Assembly: GCA_030531025.1 (NCBI GenBank)
Contig: JAUMTV010000161.1
Location: 1 to 5,939, forward strand
Length of the DNA: 5,939 nucleotides
Source: Turicibacter sp.
GTDB taxonomy: Bacteria > Bacillota > Bacilli > MOL361 > Turicibacteraceae
Reading direction: 5' to 3'
Positions 1-5,939 of this stretch are shown here, piece by piece (the first letter of the stretch is position 1; every line of letters starts with the position of its first letter). The notes under the pieces are model-generated. The model worked only from the letters and a program-made list of their open reading frames with translations. It was not told where the DNA came from and searched no databases. The position numbers were made by a program, and so were the translations under genes.

Positions 1-3
1 CAA

Positions 4-28
4 ACATTTAGTGTGTCGTGATAAATGT
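4..28. repeat. AT-rich inverted repeat at left edge
   Basis: ACATTTA (4-10) and TAAATGT (22-28) are perfect 7-base inverted copies around an 11-base centre, followed by a T-rich stretch (ATTTTATTTCTG, 31-42). It could be a weak intrinsic terminator of a gene lying to the left. A reading frame entering from the left edge would stop at TGA 19-21, inside the loop, but only six codons of it are visible and I do not recognise them. The stem has only one G-C pair, so chance occurrence in AT-rich DNA is a real alternative. Confidence 0.25.
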
Positions 29-50
29 AGATTTTATTTCTGTTTATATA

Positions 51-78
51 TAGATGATATAAAAGTAAAAGTTATAAT
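51..78 (+). promoter_or_regulatory. Candidate sigma-A promoter(s) for pyrC
   Basis: A perfect -10 hexamer TATAAT lies at 73-78. With a 16-base spacer its -35 would be TAGATG (51-56), which matches only three positions of TTGACA. A second candidate just upstream is the extended -10 element TGATATAAA (55-63), a type that does not need a strong -35. Transcription would start near 70 or near 85, giving a 5' leader of roughly 57-72 bases before pyrC. The position fits, but AT-rich DNA produces -10 look-alikes easily, and pyrC may also be read from genes upstream of the window. Confidence 0.45.
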
Positions 79-89
79 AGCTTAATTCA

Positions 90-111
90 AGTAGTAGGGC
101 CAAATACTATT
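90..111 (+). promoter_or_regulatory. Small stem-loop in the pyrC leader
   Basis: AGTAGTA (90-96) can pair with TACTATT (105-111), giving 7 base pairs including one G-U, with an 8-base loop GGGCCAAA. No U-tract follows, so it is not an intrinsic terminator. The loop does not resemble the PyrR-binding consensus of Bacillus pyr leaders. It ends well before the ribosome binding site and does not mask it. A regulatory role is only a possibility. Confidence 0.25.
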
Positions 112-126
112 AGAAACTTATGGAGT

Positions 127-135
127 AGGGAGTGA
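127..135 (+). promoter_or_regulatory. Ribosome binding site of pyrC
   Basis: AGGGAGTGA (127-135) is a near match to the Shine-Dalgarno sequence AGGAGGTGA and ends six bases before the ATG at 142. An in-frame TGA at 133-135 overlaps it, and no start codon lies between that stop and 142, so translation cannot start further upstream. Confidence 0.75.
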
Positions 136-141
136 AGTGTA

Positions 142-1422
142 ATGATCCTTTTAAAAAATGGACGACAAATCAATGAGAATAATGAATTAGTAGCTGTTGA
201 CCTTTTAGTCAAAGATGGAATCATTATTGAAATGAATGAGTGTATTGAAAATACTGAGGCACAAGTTTATGATTTAGCAGGAAAATTAGTATCACCAGGA
301 TTAATCGATGTTCATGTTCACTTAAGAGAGCCAGGATATGAGCGTAAAGAAACGATTGAAACAGGAACAAAAGCAGCTGCACGCGGTGGTTATACAACAA
401 TCGCAGCAATGGCTAATACGATTCCTGTCCCAGATTCAATGGAACATGTGACTTATATTGAAGGATTATTAGAAAAAAACGCACAAGTTCGCGTGTTTCC
501 ATATGCAGCCATCACAATCGGAGAGCGTGGAGAAGAAATCGTTGATGTTGAAGCCTTATCAGAAACGAGCATCTTAGGATTTTCAGATGATGGTCGCGGA
601 ATTCAAGAAGCAGGTGTCATGTATCAAGCGATGAAACGAGCGAAAGCAGTGAATAAACCAATTGTGGCACACTGTGAAGATGATAGCTTATTATTTGGTG
701 GTTACTTACACGATGGGGAATATGCAAAAGCACACGGACATCGTGGGATTTTATCTGTTAGTGAATCAGCACAGATTGCACGTGATATTATGCTAGCTCA
801 GGCAACAGGTGTTCACTATCATATTTGTCACATTAGTACAAAAGAAAGTGTAGAGCTTGTACGATTTGCTAAAGCACAAGGTATTCATGTGACAGCAGAA
901 GTTTCACCTCATCACTTAATTCTTTGTGACATGGATATTGTGGATGATAATACAAACTTCAAAATGAATCCACCACTTCGCTCAGATGCTGATCGCATTG
1001 CATGTGTTGAAGGACTATTAGATGGAACAATTGATGTGATTGCGACAGATCATGCACCCCATCATGAAGATGAGAAAGCATGGGGTATTGAAACTGCACC
1101 ATTTGGAATTGTCGGATTAGAAACAGCATTCCCATTAATGTACACAAAGTTTGTTAAAACAGGGAAGATGACATTAAAACAATTAATTGATTGTATGAGT
1201 ACAAAACCTGCAAACATCTTCAACTTACCATATGGAACGTTAGAAGTAGGAGCAGCAGCTGATATTACAATCATTGATTTAGATAAAGAGATGGAGATTG
1301 ACTCATCGCAATTTTTATCAAAAGGGAAAAACACACCATTTAACGGTTATAACGTCACAGGATGGCCAGTTATGACATTAGTTGGTGGGCGTGTTGCCTA
1401 TAAAGATGAACAGATGAACTAA
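142..1422 (+). CDS. pyrC: Dihydroorotase, class I (PyrC)
   Basis: Dihydroorotase interconverts N-carbamoyl-L-aspartate and L-dihydroorotate, the third step of de novo UMP synthesis, in the cytoplasm. The 426-residue protein is full length for the Bacillus-type class I enzyme of the amidohydrolase superfamily. An N-terminal strand segment (1-50) leads into the metallo-barrel, and the C-terminal part of the composite beta domain (about 365-420) closes the chain. Visible metal ligands by family analogy are H58 and H60 in DVHVHLREPG, D150 in SDDGRG, H177 in AHCED, H230 in CHIST and D303 in ATDHAPH. R62, N92, N276 and H307 fit the substrate-binding positions. As in Bacillus enzymes, an aspartate (D150) replaces the carboxylated lysine found in other dihydroorotases. 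The usual MPNT motif reads MANT (89-93), a variant I recall from actinobacterial enzymes. The start is fixed by the in-frame stop at 133-135. carA follows after 12 bases. Function is very secure. Confidence 0.98.
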   Translation: MILLKNGRQINENNELVAVDLLVKDGIIIEMNECIENTEAQVYDLAGKLVSPGLIDVHVHLREPGYERKETIETGTKAAARGGYTTIAAMANTIPVPDSMEHVTYIEGLLEKNAQVRVFPYAAITIGERGEEIVDVEALSETSILGFSDDGRGIQEAGVMYQAMKRAKAVNKPIVAHCEDDSLLFGGYLHDGEYAKAHGHRGILSVSESAQIARDIMLAQATGVHYHICHISTKESVELVRFAKAQGIHVTAEVSPHHLILCDMDIVDDNTNFKMNPPLRSDADRIACVEGLLDGTIDVIATDHAPHHEDEKAWGIETAPFGIVGLETAFPLMYTKFVKTGKMTLKQLIDCMSTKPANIFNLPYGTLEVGAAADITIIDLDKEMEIDSSQFLSKGKNTPFNGYNVTGWPVMTLVGGRVAYKDEQMN

Positions 1423-1423
1423 C

Positions 1424-1429
1424 AGGAGG
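1424..1429 (+). promoter_or_regulatory. Ribosome binding site of carA (decides start)
   Basis: A perfect AGGAGG sits two bases after the pyrC stop codon. It is 5 bases from the ATG at 1435 and 8 bases from the adjacent in-frame ATG at 1438. The second spacing equals that of carB (8 bases), so 1438 may be the true start. An in-frame TAA at 1432-1434 rules out any start further upstream. Confidence 0.85.
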
Positions 1430-1434
1430 GTTAA

Positions 1435-2502
1435 ATGATGTACAATCGTAAGCTTGTATTAGAAGACGGAACAGTATTTTTAGGAACAGCATTTGGATGC
1501 CTTGAGCCAATGATTGGAGAAGTGGTATTCAATACTGGAATGACAGGATATCAAGAGATTTTATCAGATCCATCTTATTTTGGACAAATTATCACAATGA
1601 CATATCCTTTAATCGGGAACTACGGAATTAACGACTATGACTTTGAGTCATTCTCGCCGTCAGCATCTGCATTAATTGTAAAAGAATATTGTGAAGTACC
1701 ATCAAACTGGCGTTCATCAAAAACGTTAAGTCAGTTATTAGCTGAAAAAGGGGTACCTGGATTATGTAATGTGGATACACGTGCGTTAACGATTAAAATT
1801 CGTGAGCATGGAGCAATCCGAGGAATGATTGCAGATATCAACATGAGTGATGAAGAAGTTTTAGCAAAATTAAAAGAAACACCTGTGTTAAATCGCCACG
1901 TAGAGCATGTTTCAACAAAGATGGTTTATACGGCACCAGGTAGTGGACATCGTGTTGTTTTAGTTGACTTCGGAGTGAAAAAAGGAATCATACGTGACTT
2001 AACAGCTCGTGGATGTGAAGTAATTGTTGTTCCATTTGATACAACAGCAGAACAGATTGAACAATTAAATCCAGATGGTGTTGTTTTAAGTAACGGACCT
2101 GGGGATCCAAAAGATGTCGTTGAAGCTTTACCAATGATTCGTGAAGTGCAGGCTAAATATCCATTAATGGGAATTTGTTTAGGACACCAATTATTCGCTT
2201 TAGCAAATGGTGCAGATACAAAGAAAATGAAATTCGGACACCGAGGATGTAACCACCCAGTTAAAGATTTAGAAACAAACAAAGTTCACATTACTTCTCA
2301 AAACCACGGATATGAAGTATGCCGTGAATCAATTGAGAATACACCACTTGAAATTACACATGTGGCATTAAACGATAATACGGTTGAAGGATTAAAACAT
2401 AAAGAATACAAAGCCTTTACTGTTCAATATCACCCTGAAGCATCACCAGGACCAGACGATGCAAGCTATTTATTCGATCGCTTTATCGCAAATTTAAAAT
2501 AA
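1435..2502 (+). CDS. carA: Carbamoyl-phosphate synthetase small subunit, glutaminase (CarA)
   Basis: CarA hydrolyses glutamine and channels the ammonia to CarB, which makes carbamoyl phosphate for pyrimidines and arginine. The 355-residue protein has the normal length and two domains. The CarA-specific N-terminal domain (about 1-150) carries FNTGMTGYQEILSDPSY (32-48) and NVDTRALT (112-119). The class I glutamine amidotransferase domain (about 172-353) carries SNGPGDP (219-225), the nucleophile elbow GICLGHQ with catalytic C248, and QYHPEA with H333 and E335, completing the Cys-His-Glu triad. The segment GHRGCNHPV (268-276) has cysteine where many relatives have glycine or alanine, which looks like ordinary variation. 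The gene begins with tandem ATG codons at 1435 and 1438, and ribosome binding site spacing slightly favours the second, which would give 354 residues. pyrC ends 12 bases upstream, so the two are surely cotranscribed, while carB starts only after 146 bases. This copy is probably the pyrimidine-pathway enzyme; whether an arginine-specific second copy exists cannot be seen here. Confidence 0.98.
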   Translation: MMYNRKLVLEDGTVFLGTAFGCLEPMIGEVVFNTGMTGYQEILSDPSYFGQIITMTYPLIGNYGINDYDFESFSPSASALIVKEYCEVPSNWRSSKTLSQLLAEKGVPGLCNVDTRALTIKIREHGAIRGMIADINMSDEEVLAKLKETPVLNRHVEHVSTKMVYTAPGSGHRVVLVDFGVKKGIIRDLTARGCEVIVVPFDTTAEQIEQLNPDGVVLSNGPGDPKDVVEALPMIREVQAKYPLMGICLGHQLFALANGADTKKMKFGHRGCNHPVKDLETNKVHITSQNHGYEVCRESIENTPLEITHVALNDNTVEGLKHKEYKAFTVQYHPEASPGPDDASYLFDRFIANLK

Positions 2503-2520
2503 TGATTTAAATAAAGCAGT

Positions 2521-2552
2521 TTAGAAGCAGTAACAAATCTTACTGCTTCTAA
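2521..2552 (+). promoter_or_regulatory. Perfect 13-bp stem-loop between carA and carB
   Basis: TTAGAAGCAGTAA (2521-2533) and TTACTGCTTCTAA (2540-2552) pair without mismatch around the 6-base loop CAAATC. It begins 19 bases after the carA stop. A run of five T (2559-2563) follows only after the six bases CAAAAG, so it departs from a textbook intrinsic terminator, where the U-tract touches the stem. It could be a leaky terminator or attenuator that lowers carB transcription, an mRNA-stabilising or processing hairpin at the carA 3' end, or a DNA operator. The short direct repeat AAGCAGT (2514-2520 and 2526-2532... shared core AGCAGT) offers an alternative pairing with 2542-2548. The structure is clear; its role is inferred. 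Confidence 0.6.
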
Positions 2553-2562
2553 CAAAAGTTTT

Positions 2563-2568
2563 TATAAT
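2563..2568 (+). promoter_or_regulatory. TATAAT hexamer in carA-carB gap
   Basis: A perfect -10-like TATAAT overlaps the end of the T-run after the stem-loop. At 17 bases upstream the -35 position reads TTACTG (2540-2545), inside the stem and matching TTGACA poorly. There is no TGn extension. If active, it would make a carB-only transcript beginning near 2575. The poor -35 makes this weak. Confidence 0.2.
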
Positions 2569-2570
2569 GA

Positions 2571-2584
2571 GTTAACGGTTTAAC
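2571..2584. repeat. Short inverted repeat GTTAA-N4-TTAAC
   Basis: GTTAA (2571-2575) and TTAAC (2580-2584) are inverted copies around CGGT. The element immediately precedes the TTGACA-containing inverted repeat. Five-base arms are short for AT-rich DNA, so this is reported mainly because it sits among other symmetric elements in the same gap. Confidence 0.25.
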
Positions 2585-2585
2585 T

Positions 2586-2600
2586 TTGACATGTGGTCAA
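2586..2600 (+). promoter_or_regulatory. Perfect TTGACA within inverted repeat TTGAC-N5-GTCAA
   Basis: TTGACA (2586-2591) matches the sigma-A -35 consensus exactly. The best -10 choices at 17 or 18 bases downstream (ATTTAT 2609-2614, TTTATC 2610-2615) match TATAAT at only three positions. TTGAC (2586-2590) and GTCAA (2596-2600) form an inverted repeat around ATGTG, so the site also looks like a small operator. A 13-base symmetric element, ATAAAT-G-ATTTAT (2602-2614), follows directly. A carB-specific, possibly controlled promoter would fit, but the -10 is poor. Confidence 0.3.
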
Positions 2601-2634
2601 TATAAATGATTTATCAATTGTAGAGAGAGAACTT

Positions 2635-2640
2635 AGGAGG
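2635..2640 (+). promoter_or_regulatory. Ribosome binding site of carB
   Basis: A perfect AGGAGG lies 8 bases before the ATG at 2649. An in-frame TAG (2634-2636) overlaps it, so the carB start cannot be further upstream. With its own strong site, carB does not need translational coupling to carA. Confidence 0.85.
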
Positions 2641-2648
2641 AATCACGT

Positions 2649-5600
2649 ATGCCAAAACGCACAGATATTAATCGCATTTTAGTTATTGGTTCAGGACCAA
2701 TTATCATCGGGCAAGCAGCAGAGTTTGATTATGCTGGAACGCAAGCCTGCCAATCATTAAAAGAAGAAGGATATGAAGTTATTTTAGTTAACTCAAACCC
2801 AGCGACAATCATGACAGATACAGAGATTGCAGATAAAGTTTACATGGAGCCTTTAACAAAAGAGTTCTTAAGTAAAATTATCCGTAAAGAACGTCCAGAT
2901 GCTGTGTTACCATCACTTGGAGGACAAACAGGGTTAAATTTAGTTGTTGAGTTAGCTGAAGATGGAATCTTAAGAGAATGTGGTGTTGAAATTTTAGGAA
3001 CAGATTTAGCAGCGATCAAAAAAGCAGAAGACCGTGACATGTTCCGTGAGTTAATGTTTGAATTAAAACAACCTATTCCAGAATCAACAATTGTTAATAC
3101 AGTTGAAGAAGCTGTTAACTTTGCTAATGAAATTGGTTATCCAATTATTGTTCGTCCAGCCTTCACATTAGGAGGAACAGGTGGAGGAATTGTTGATGAT
3201 GAAGCAGCGCTTCGTACAACGGTTGAAAATGGATTAAACTTATCACCAGTGACACAATGTTTAATTGAAAAATCGATTGCTGGTTACAAAGAAATTGAGT
3301 ATGAGGTAATGCGTGATGCAAACGATAATGCAATCGTTGTATGTAACATGGAAAACTTTGACCCAGTTGGAATTCATACAGGAGATTCAATCGTTGTCGC
3401 TCCATCTCAAACATTAGCAGACCGTGAATATCATATGTTACGTGATGTATCATTAACGATTATCCGTGCTTTAGGAATTGAAGGTGGATGTAACGTTCAG
3501 TTAGCTTTAGATCCAAATAGCTTTAACTACTATGTAATCGAGGTTAACCCACGTGTTTCTCGTTCATCTGCATTAGCATCTAAAGCAACAGGATATCCAA
3601 TAGCAAAAATCGCAGCAAAAATTGCTGTTGGTTTAACATTAGATGAAATCATCAACCCAGTGACAGGTGTTTCATATGCATGTTTCGAGCCGGCATTAGA
3701 TTATGTCGTTGCTAAAATCCCACGTTGGCCATTTGATAAGTTCAATTCAGCTAACCGTCGTTTAGGAACACAGATGAAGGCAACAGGAGAGGTTATGGCA
3801 ATTGGACGTAACTTCGAAGAGTCATTATTAAAAGCTGTTCGCTCATTAGAAACGAAAGTTTATCATGTTGAATTAGAGTCATTAAAAGATGAATCAGAAG
3901 ATGTATTATGGAAACGCACAAAATACGCAGATGATGAGCGCTTATTCGTCATTAGTGAATTAATCCGTCGTGGAACAGCAATTGAAGAAATCCATGAAGT
4001 AACAAAAATTGATTTATTCTTCTTAACAAAATTAAAAGGAATTATTGATTTTGAATCAGTCATTAAAGAAAACCCATGGAACTTAGAGATTTTAGGACAA
4101 GCAAAACGTATGGGATTTGCTGATATTACAATCGCAAAATATTGGAACACAAAAGAATTAGATGTTTATAACTTCCGAAAAGTTAAATCATTAATGCCAG
4201 TTTATAAAATGGTAGATACATGTAGTGCTGAGTTTGAATCAAAAACACCTTACTACTATGGAACATATGAAACATACAACGAATCAAAACGTACAGATAA
4301 GCCAAGTGTTGTTGTTTTAGGATCAGGACCAATCCGTATCGGACAAGGGGTTGAGTTCGATTATGCGACAGTACACTGTGTGATGGCGATTCAACAAGCG
4401 GGATATGAAGCGATTATTATTAATAACAATCCTGAGACAGTTTCTACAGACTTCTCAATTTCAGATAAATTATACTTTGAACCATTAACAATTGAAGATG
4501 TCATGCATGTTATCGACTTAGAACAACCAGAAGGAGTTATCGTTCAGTTCGGTGGCCAAACAGCGATTAACTTAGCGTCTAAGTTACAAGAGCGTGGAAT
4601 CAAGATTTTAGGAACATCTTTAGAAAATATTGATCGTGCAGAAGATCGTGATCAATTCGAAAAATTATTAAAAGATTTAGAAATTCCTCAACCATTAGGA
4701 GCAACATGCCAATCAGTTGAAGGCGCAAAAGAAATTGCAAACCGTATCGGATATCCGGTATTATTACGTCCTTCATACGTATTAGGTGGACGTGCAATGG
4801 AAATCATCGATAACGATGCTGAAATCGAACGCTATATGACAGAAGCGTTAAAAGAAAACGGAGAAAATCCAATCTTAATTGACCGTTACTTAACAGGTAA
4901 AGAGGTTGAGGTAGATGCGATTTCTGATGGTGAGAATGTCTACATCCCTGGAATTATGGAGCACATTGAACGCGCCGGAGTTCACTCAGGAGATTCAATG
5001 GCTGTCTATCCACCACAAACATTATCTAAAGAAGTAATGGATAAATTAATCGACTATACAACACGTATTGCTCGTGGTTTAACAATTATCGGGCTTCTAA
5101 ATATCCAATTTGTTGTGACTAAAGAAGAAGAAGTTTACGTACTAGAGGTTAACCCACGTTCATCTCGTACAGTACCATTCTTAAGTAAAATTACAAATGT
5201 GCCAATGGCAAACATTGCAACAAAAGCAATCTTAGGGCAATCATTAGTTAATCAAGCTTATGAGACAGGATACCACCCACATTCTGAAGGGGTATACGTG
5301 AAAGCACCAGTCTTCTCATTCTCTAAATTACGTAAAGTTGATATCTCTTTAGGGCCAGAAATGAAGTCGACAGGGGAGGCAATCGGTAAAGACCGTACGC
5401 TTGAAAAAGCATTATACAAAGCATTAGTTGCTGCAGGTATGAAGATGCCAACTCACGGACGTATCTTATTCACAATTGGAAATAAAGATAAAGAAGAAGC
5501 AGTTGAATTGGCACGTCAATTCACTGAAATTGGATATGAGTTAATTTCAACAGAAGGAACTTGCAAAATGTTACACGATCATGGAATTTACGCAGTTCCA

Positions 5601-5834
5601 ATCGCAAAAATCGGAGAAGAAGGACGTACAGTTTTAGATGTCATTCGAGGACAACAAGTTCAATTCGTTATTAATACATTCTCAGTAAGTAAAAAAGATC
5701 GCATCACAGATGGATTCTTAATTCGTCGTGAAGCAGTTGAAAATAATATTCCATGTTTAACATCGTTAGATACAGCTCGCGCGGTTTATAAAGTATTAGA
5801 ATCAATGAGCTTTGCCATTGATGCTTCAATCTAA
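2649..5834 (+). CDS. carB: Carbamoyl-phosphate synthetase large subunit (CarB)
   Basis: CarB uses bicarbonate, ammonia delivered by CarA and two ATP to make carbamoyl phosphate in the cytoplasm. The 1061-residue protein is full length. Two homologous synthetase halves are obvious. The first (about 1-400, carboxyphosphate formation) has [17 protein letters not shown] at 14-30, R129, R169, E215, Q284, and E298 with N300 in IEVNPR. The second (about 551-936, carbamate phosphorylation) repeats this with [16 protein letters not shown] at 558-573, R667, R707, Q820, and E833 with N835 in LEVNPRSSR. The oligomerisation domain lies between (about 402-548). The C-terminal MGS-like allosteric domain (about 937-1061) keeps T968, T971, K987 and N1009, which align with phosphate- or UMP-site residues of the E. 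coli subunit, so nucleotide feedback control is likely. Enzymes from Bacillus are inhibited by UMP and activated by PRPP; the same here is inference. The start is fixed by an upstream in-frame TAG. The 146-base separation from carA is unusual for the pair. Confidence 0.98.
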   Translation: MPKRTDINRILVIGSGPIIIGQAAEFDYAGTQACQSLKEEGYEVILVNSNPATIMTDTEIADKVYMEPLTKEFLSKIIRKERPDAVLPSLGGQTGLNLVVELAEDGILRECGVEILGTDLAAIKKAEDRDMFRELMFELKQPIPESTIVNTVEEAVNFANEIGYPIIVRPAFTLGGTGGGIVDDEAALRTTVENGLNLSPVTQCLIEKSIAGYKEIEYEVMRDANDNAIVVCNMENFDPVGIHTGDSIVVAPSQTLADREYHMLRDVSLTIIRALGIEGGCNVQLALDPNSFNYYVIEVNPRVSRSSALASKATGYPIAKIAAKIAVGLTLDEIINPVTGVSYACFEPALDYVVAKIPRWPFDKFNSANRRLGTQMKATGEVMAIGRNFEESLLKAVRSLETKVYHVELESLKDESEDVLWKRTKYADDERLFVISELIRRGTAIEEIHEVTKIDLFFLTKLKGIIDFESVIKENPWNLEILGQAKRMGFADITIAKYWNTKELDVYNFRKVKSLMPVYKMVDTCSAEFESKTPYYYGTYETYNESKRTDKPSVVVLGSGPIRIGQGVEFDYATVHCVMAIQQAGYEAIIINNNPETVSTDFSISDKLYFEPLTIEDVMHVIDLEQPEGVIVQFGGQTAINLASKLQERGIKILGTSLENIDRAEDRDQFEKLLKDLEIPQPLGATCQSVEGAKEIANRIGYPVLLRPSYVLGGRAMEIIDNDAEIERYMTEALKENGENPILIDRYLTGKEVEVDAISDGENVYIPGIMEHIERAGVHSGDSMAVYPPQTLSKEVMDKLIDYTTRIARGLTIIGLLNIQFVVTKEEEVYVLEVNPRSSRTVPFLSKITNVPMANIATKAILGQSLVNQAYETGYHPHSEGVYVKAPVFSFSKLRKVDISLGPEMKSTGEAIGKDRTLEKALYKALVAAGMKMPTHGRILFTIGNKDKEEAVELARQFTEIGYELISTEGTCKMLHDHGIYAVPIAKIGEEGRTVLDVIRGQQVQFVINTFSVSKKDRITDGFLIRREAVENNIPCLTSLDTARAVYKVLESMSFAIDASI

Positions 5835-5854
5835 TTAGATTATTAATAAGAGTT

Positions 5855-5866
5855 ATTTTATAAAAT
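5855..5866. repeat. 12-base AT palindrome after carB
   Basis: ATTTTATAAAAT is a perfect palindrome 20 bases after the carB stop, in very AT-rich DNA. It includes TATAAA (5859-5864), but no good -35 lies upstream (TAGATT at 5836-5841). It has no spacer for an RNA loop. It is most likely a chance product of base composition. Confidence 0.2.
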
Positions 5867-5906
5867 ACAAAATTTTAGTTAATAAAGTTTTAGCCACTCA
5901 TTTATA

Positions 5907-5935
5907 AAGGTGACATCTCATAAAGATGTCACCTT
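5907..5935 (+). terminator. Perfect 12-bp stem-loop, probable end of the pyr operon
   Basis: AAGGTGACATCT (5907-5918) pairs perfectly with AGATGTCACCTT (5924-5935) around the loop CATAA, starting 72 bases after the carB stop. The stem is long and has five G-C pairs, typical of an intrinsic terminator. Only CAAT follows before the window ends, so the required U-tract cannot be confirmed. Read on the minus strand the stem is followed by TATAAATGAG, which is no better. It could instead belong to the leader of a gene to the right. Confidence 0.55.
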
Positions 5936-5939
5936 CAAT

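Noticed and set aside
2..85. Frame open from the left edge to TAA at 83-85, possibly the end of an upstream gene
   Set aside because: The 27 codons contain repeated low-complexity AT-rich codons, match nothing I recognise, and run through the promoter-like region. It looks like chance in AT-rich DNA.
1926..2282. A 118-codon open frame on the minus strand inside carA
   Set aside because: It lies wholly within a well-conserved gene on the opposite strand, has no convincing ribosome binding site, and its translation shows no recognisable domain. It and similar minus-strand frames inside pyrC and carB are by-products of codon bias.
2621..2640. GAGAGA-rich stretch before carB as a possible PyrR-binding loop
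   Set aside because: It recalls the AGAGAGG part of PyrR sites, but the surrounding consensus is absent, there is no flanking stem, and no terminator follows. The segment simply precedes the Shine-Dalgarno sequence.
2690..4370. Repeated nucleotide and protein segments within carB (GSGPI...EFDYA twice)
   Set aside because: This is the ancient internal duplication of the synthetase halves found in all CarB proteins, not a recent repeat or assembly artefact.
142..5834. Possibility of an undescribed defence, mobile or biosynthetic system
   Set aside because: All coding sequence is accounted for by three intact housekeeping genes of one pathway, with uniform codon use and no transposase, integrase, direct-repeat array or orphan gene.

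Overview
The window holds three consecutive plus-strand genes of de novo pyrimidine biosynthesis: pyrC (dihydroorotase, 142-1422), carA (small glutaminase subunit of carbamoyl-phosphate synthetase, 1435-2502) and carB (large synthetase subunit, 2649-5834). All three are intact, have lengths normal for their families, and keep the catalytic motifs I can check by eye. No mobile element, CRISPR array, tRNA, rRNA or unknown gene is visible.

The organism is probably an AT-rich Gram-positive of the phylum Bacillota, on the Bacilli side. Reasons: strong preference for A-ending codons (TTA Leu, GGA Gly, CCA Pro, ACA Thr), a near-perfect AGGAGG ribosome binding site before carA and carB, a Bacillus-type class I dihydroorotase, and the Bacillus-like order pyrC-carA-carB. 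A gut lineage such as Turicibacter would fit, but that is a guess from general resemblance, not a demonstrated assignment.

Layout: 1-141 is non-coding, with an AT-rich inverted repeat at the left edge, one or two sigma-A-like -10 elements, a small leader stem-loop and the pyrC ribosome binding site. pyrC and carA are 12 bases apart and almost certainly cotranscribed. carA and carB are separated by an unusual 146-base gap. It contains a perfect 13-bp stem-loop, a perfect TATAAT, a perfect TTGACA inside a short inverted repeat, and a strong ribosome binding site. After carB, 105 bases of AT-rich DNA end in a perfect 12-bp stem-loop close to the right edge, probably part of the operon terminator, although its U-tract is not in view.

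Together CarA and CarB make carbamoyl phosphate from glutamine, bicarbonate and two ATP. Aspartate transcarbamoylase (pyrB, not in this window) would turn it into carbamoyl aspartate, which PyrC cyclises to dihydroorotate. I found no sign of an undescribed system. The part most worth a second look is the regulatory-looking carA-carB gap, together with the lack of a recognisable PyrR-type attenuator in front of pyrC.
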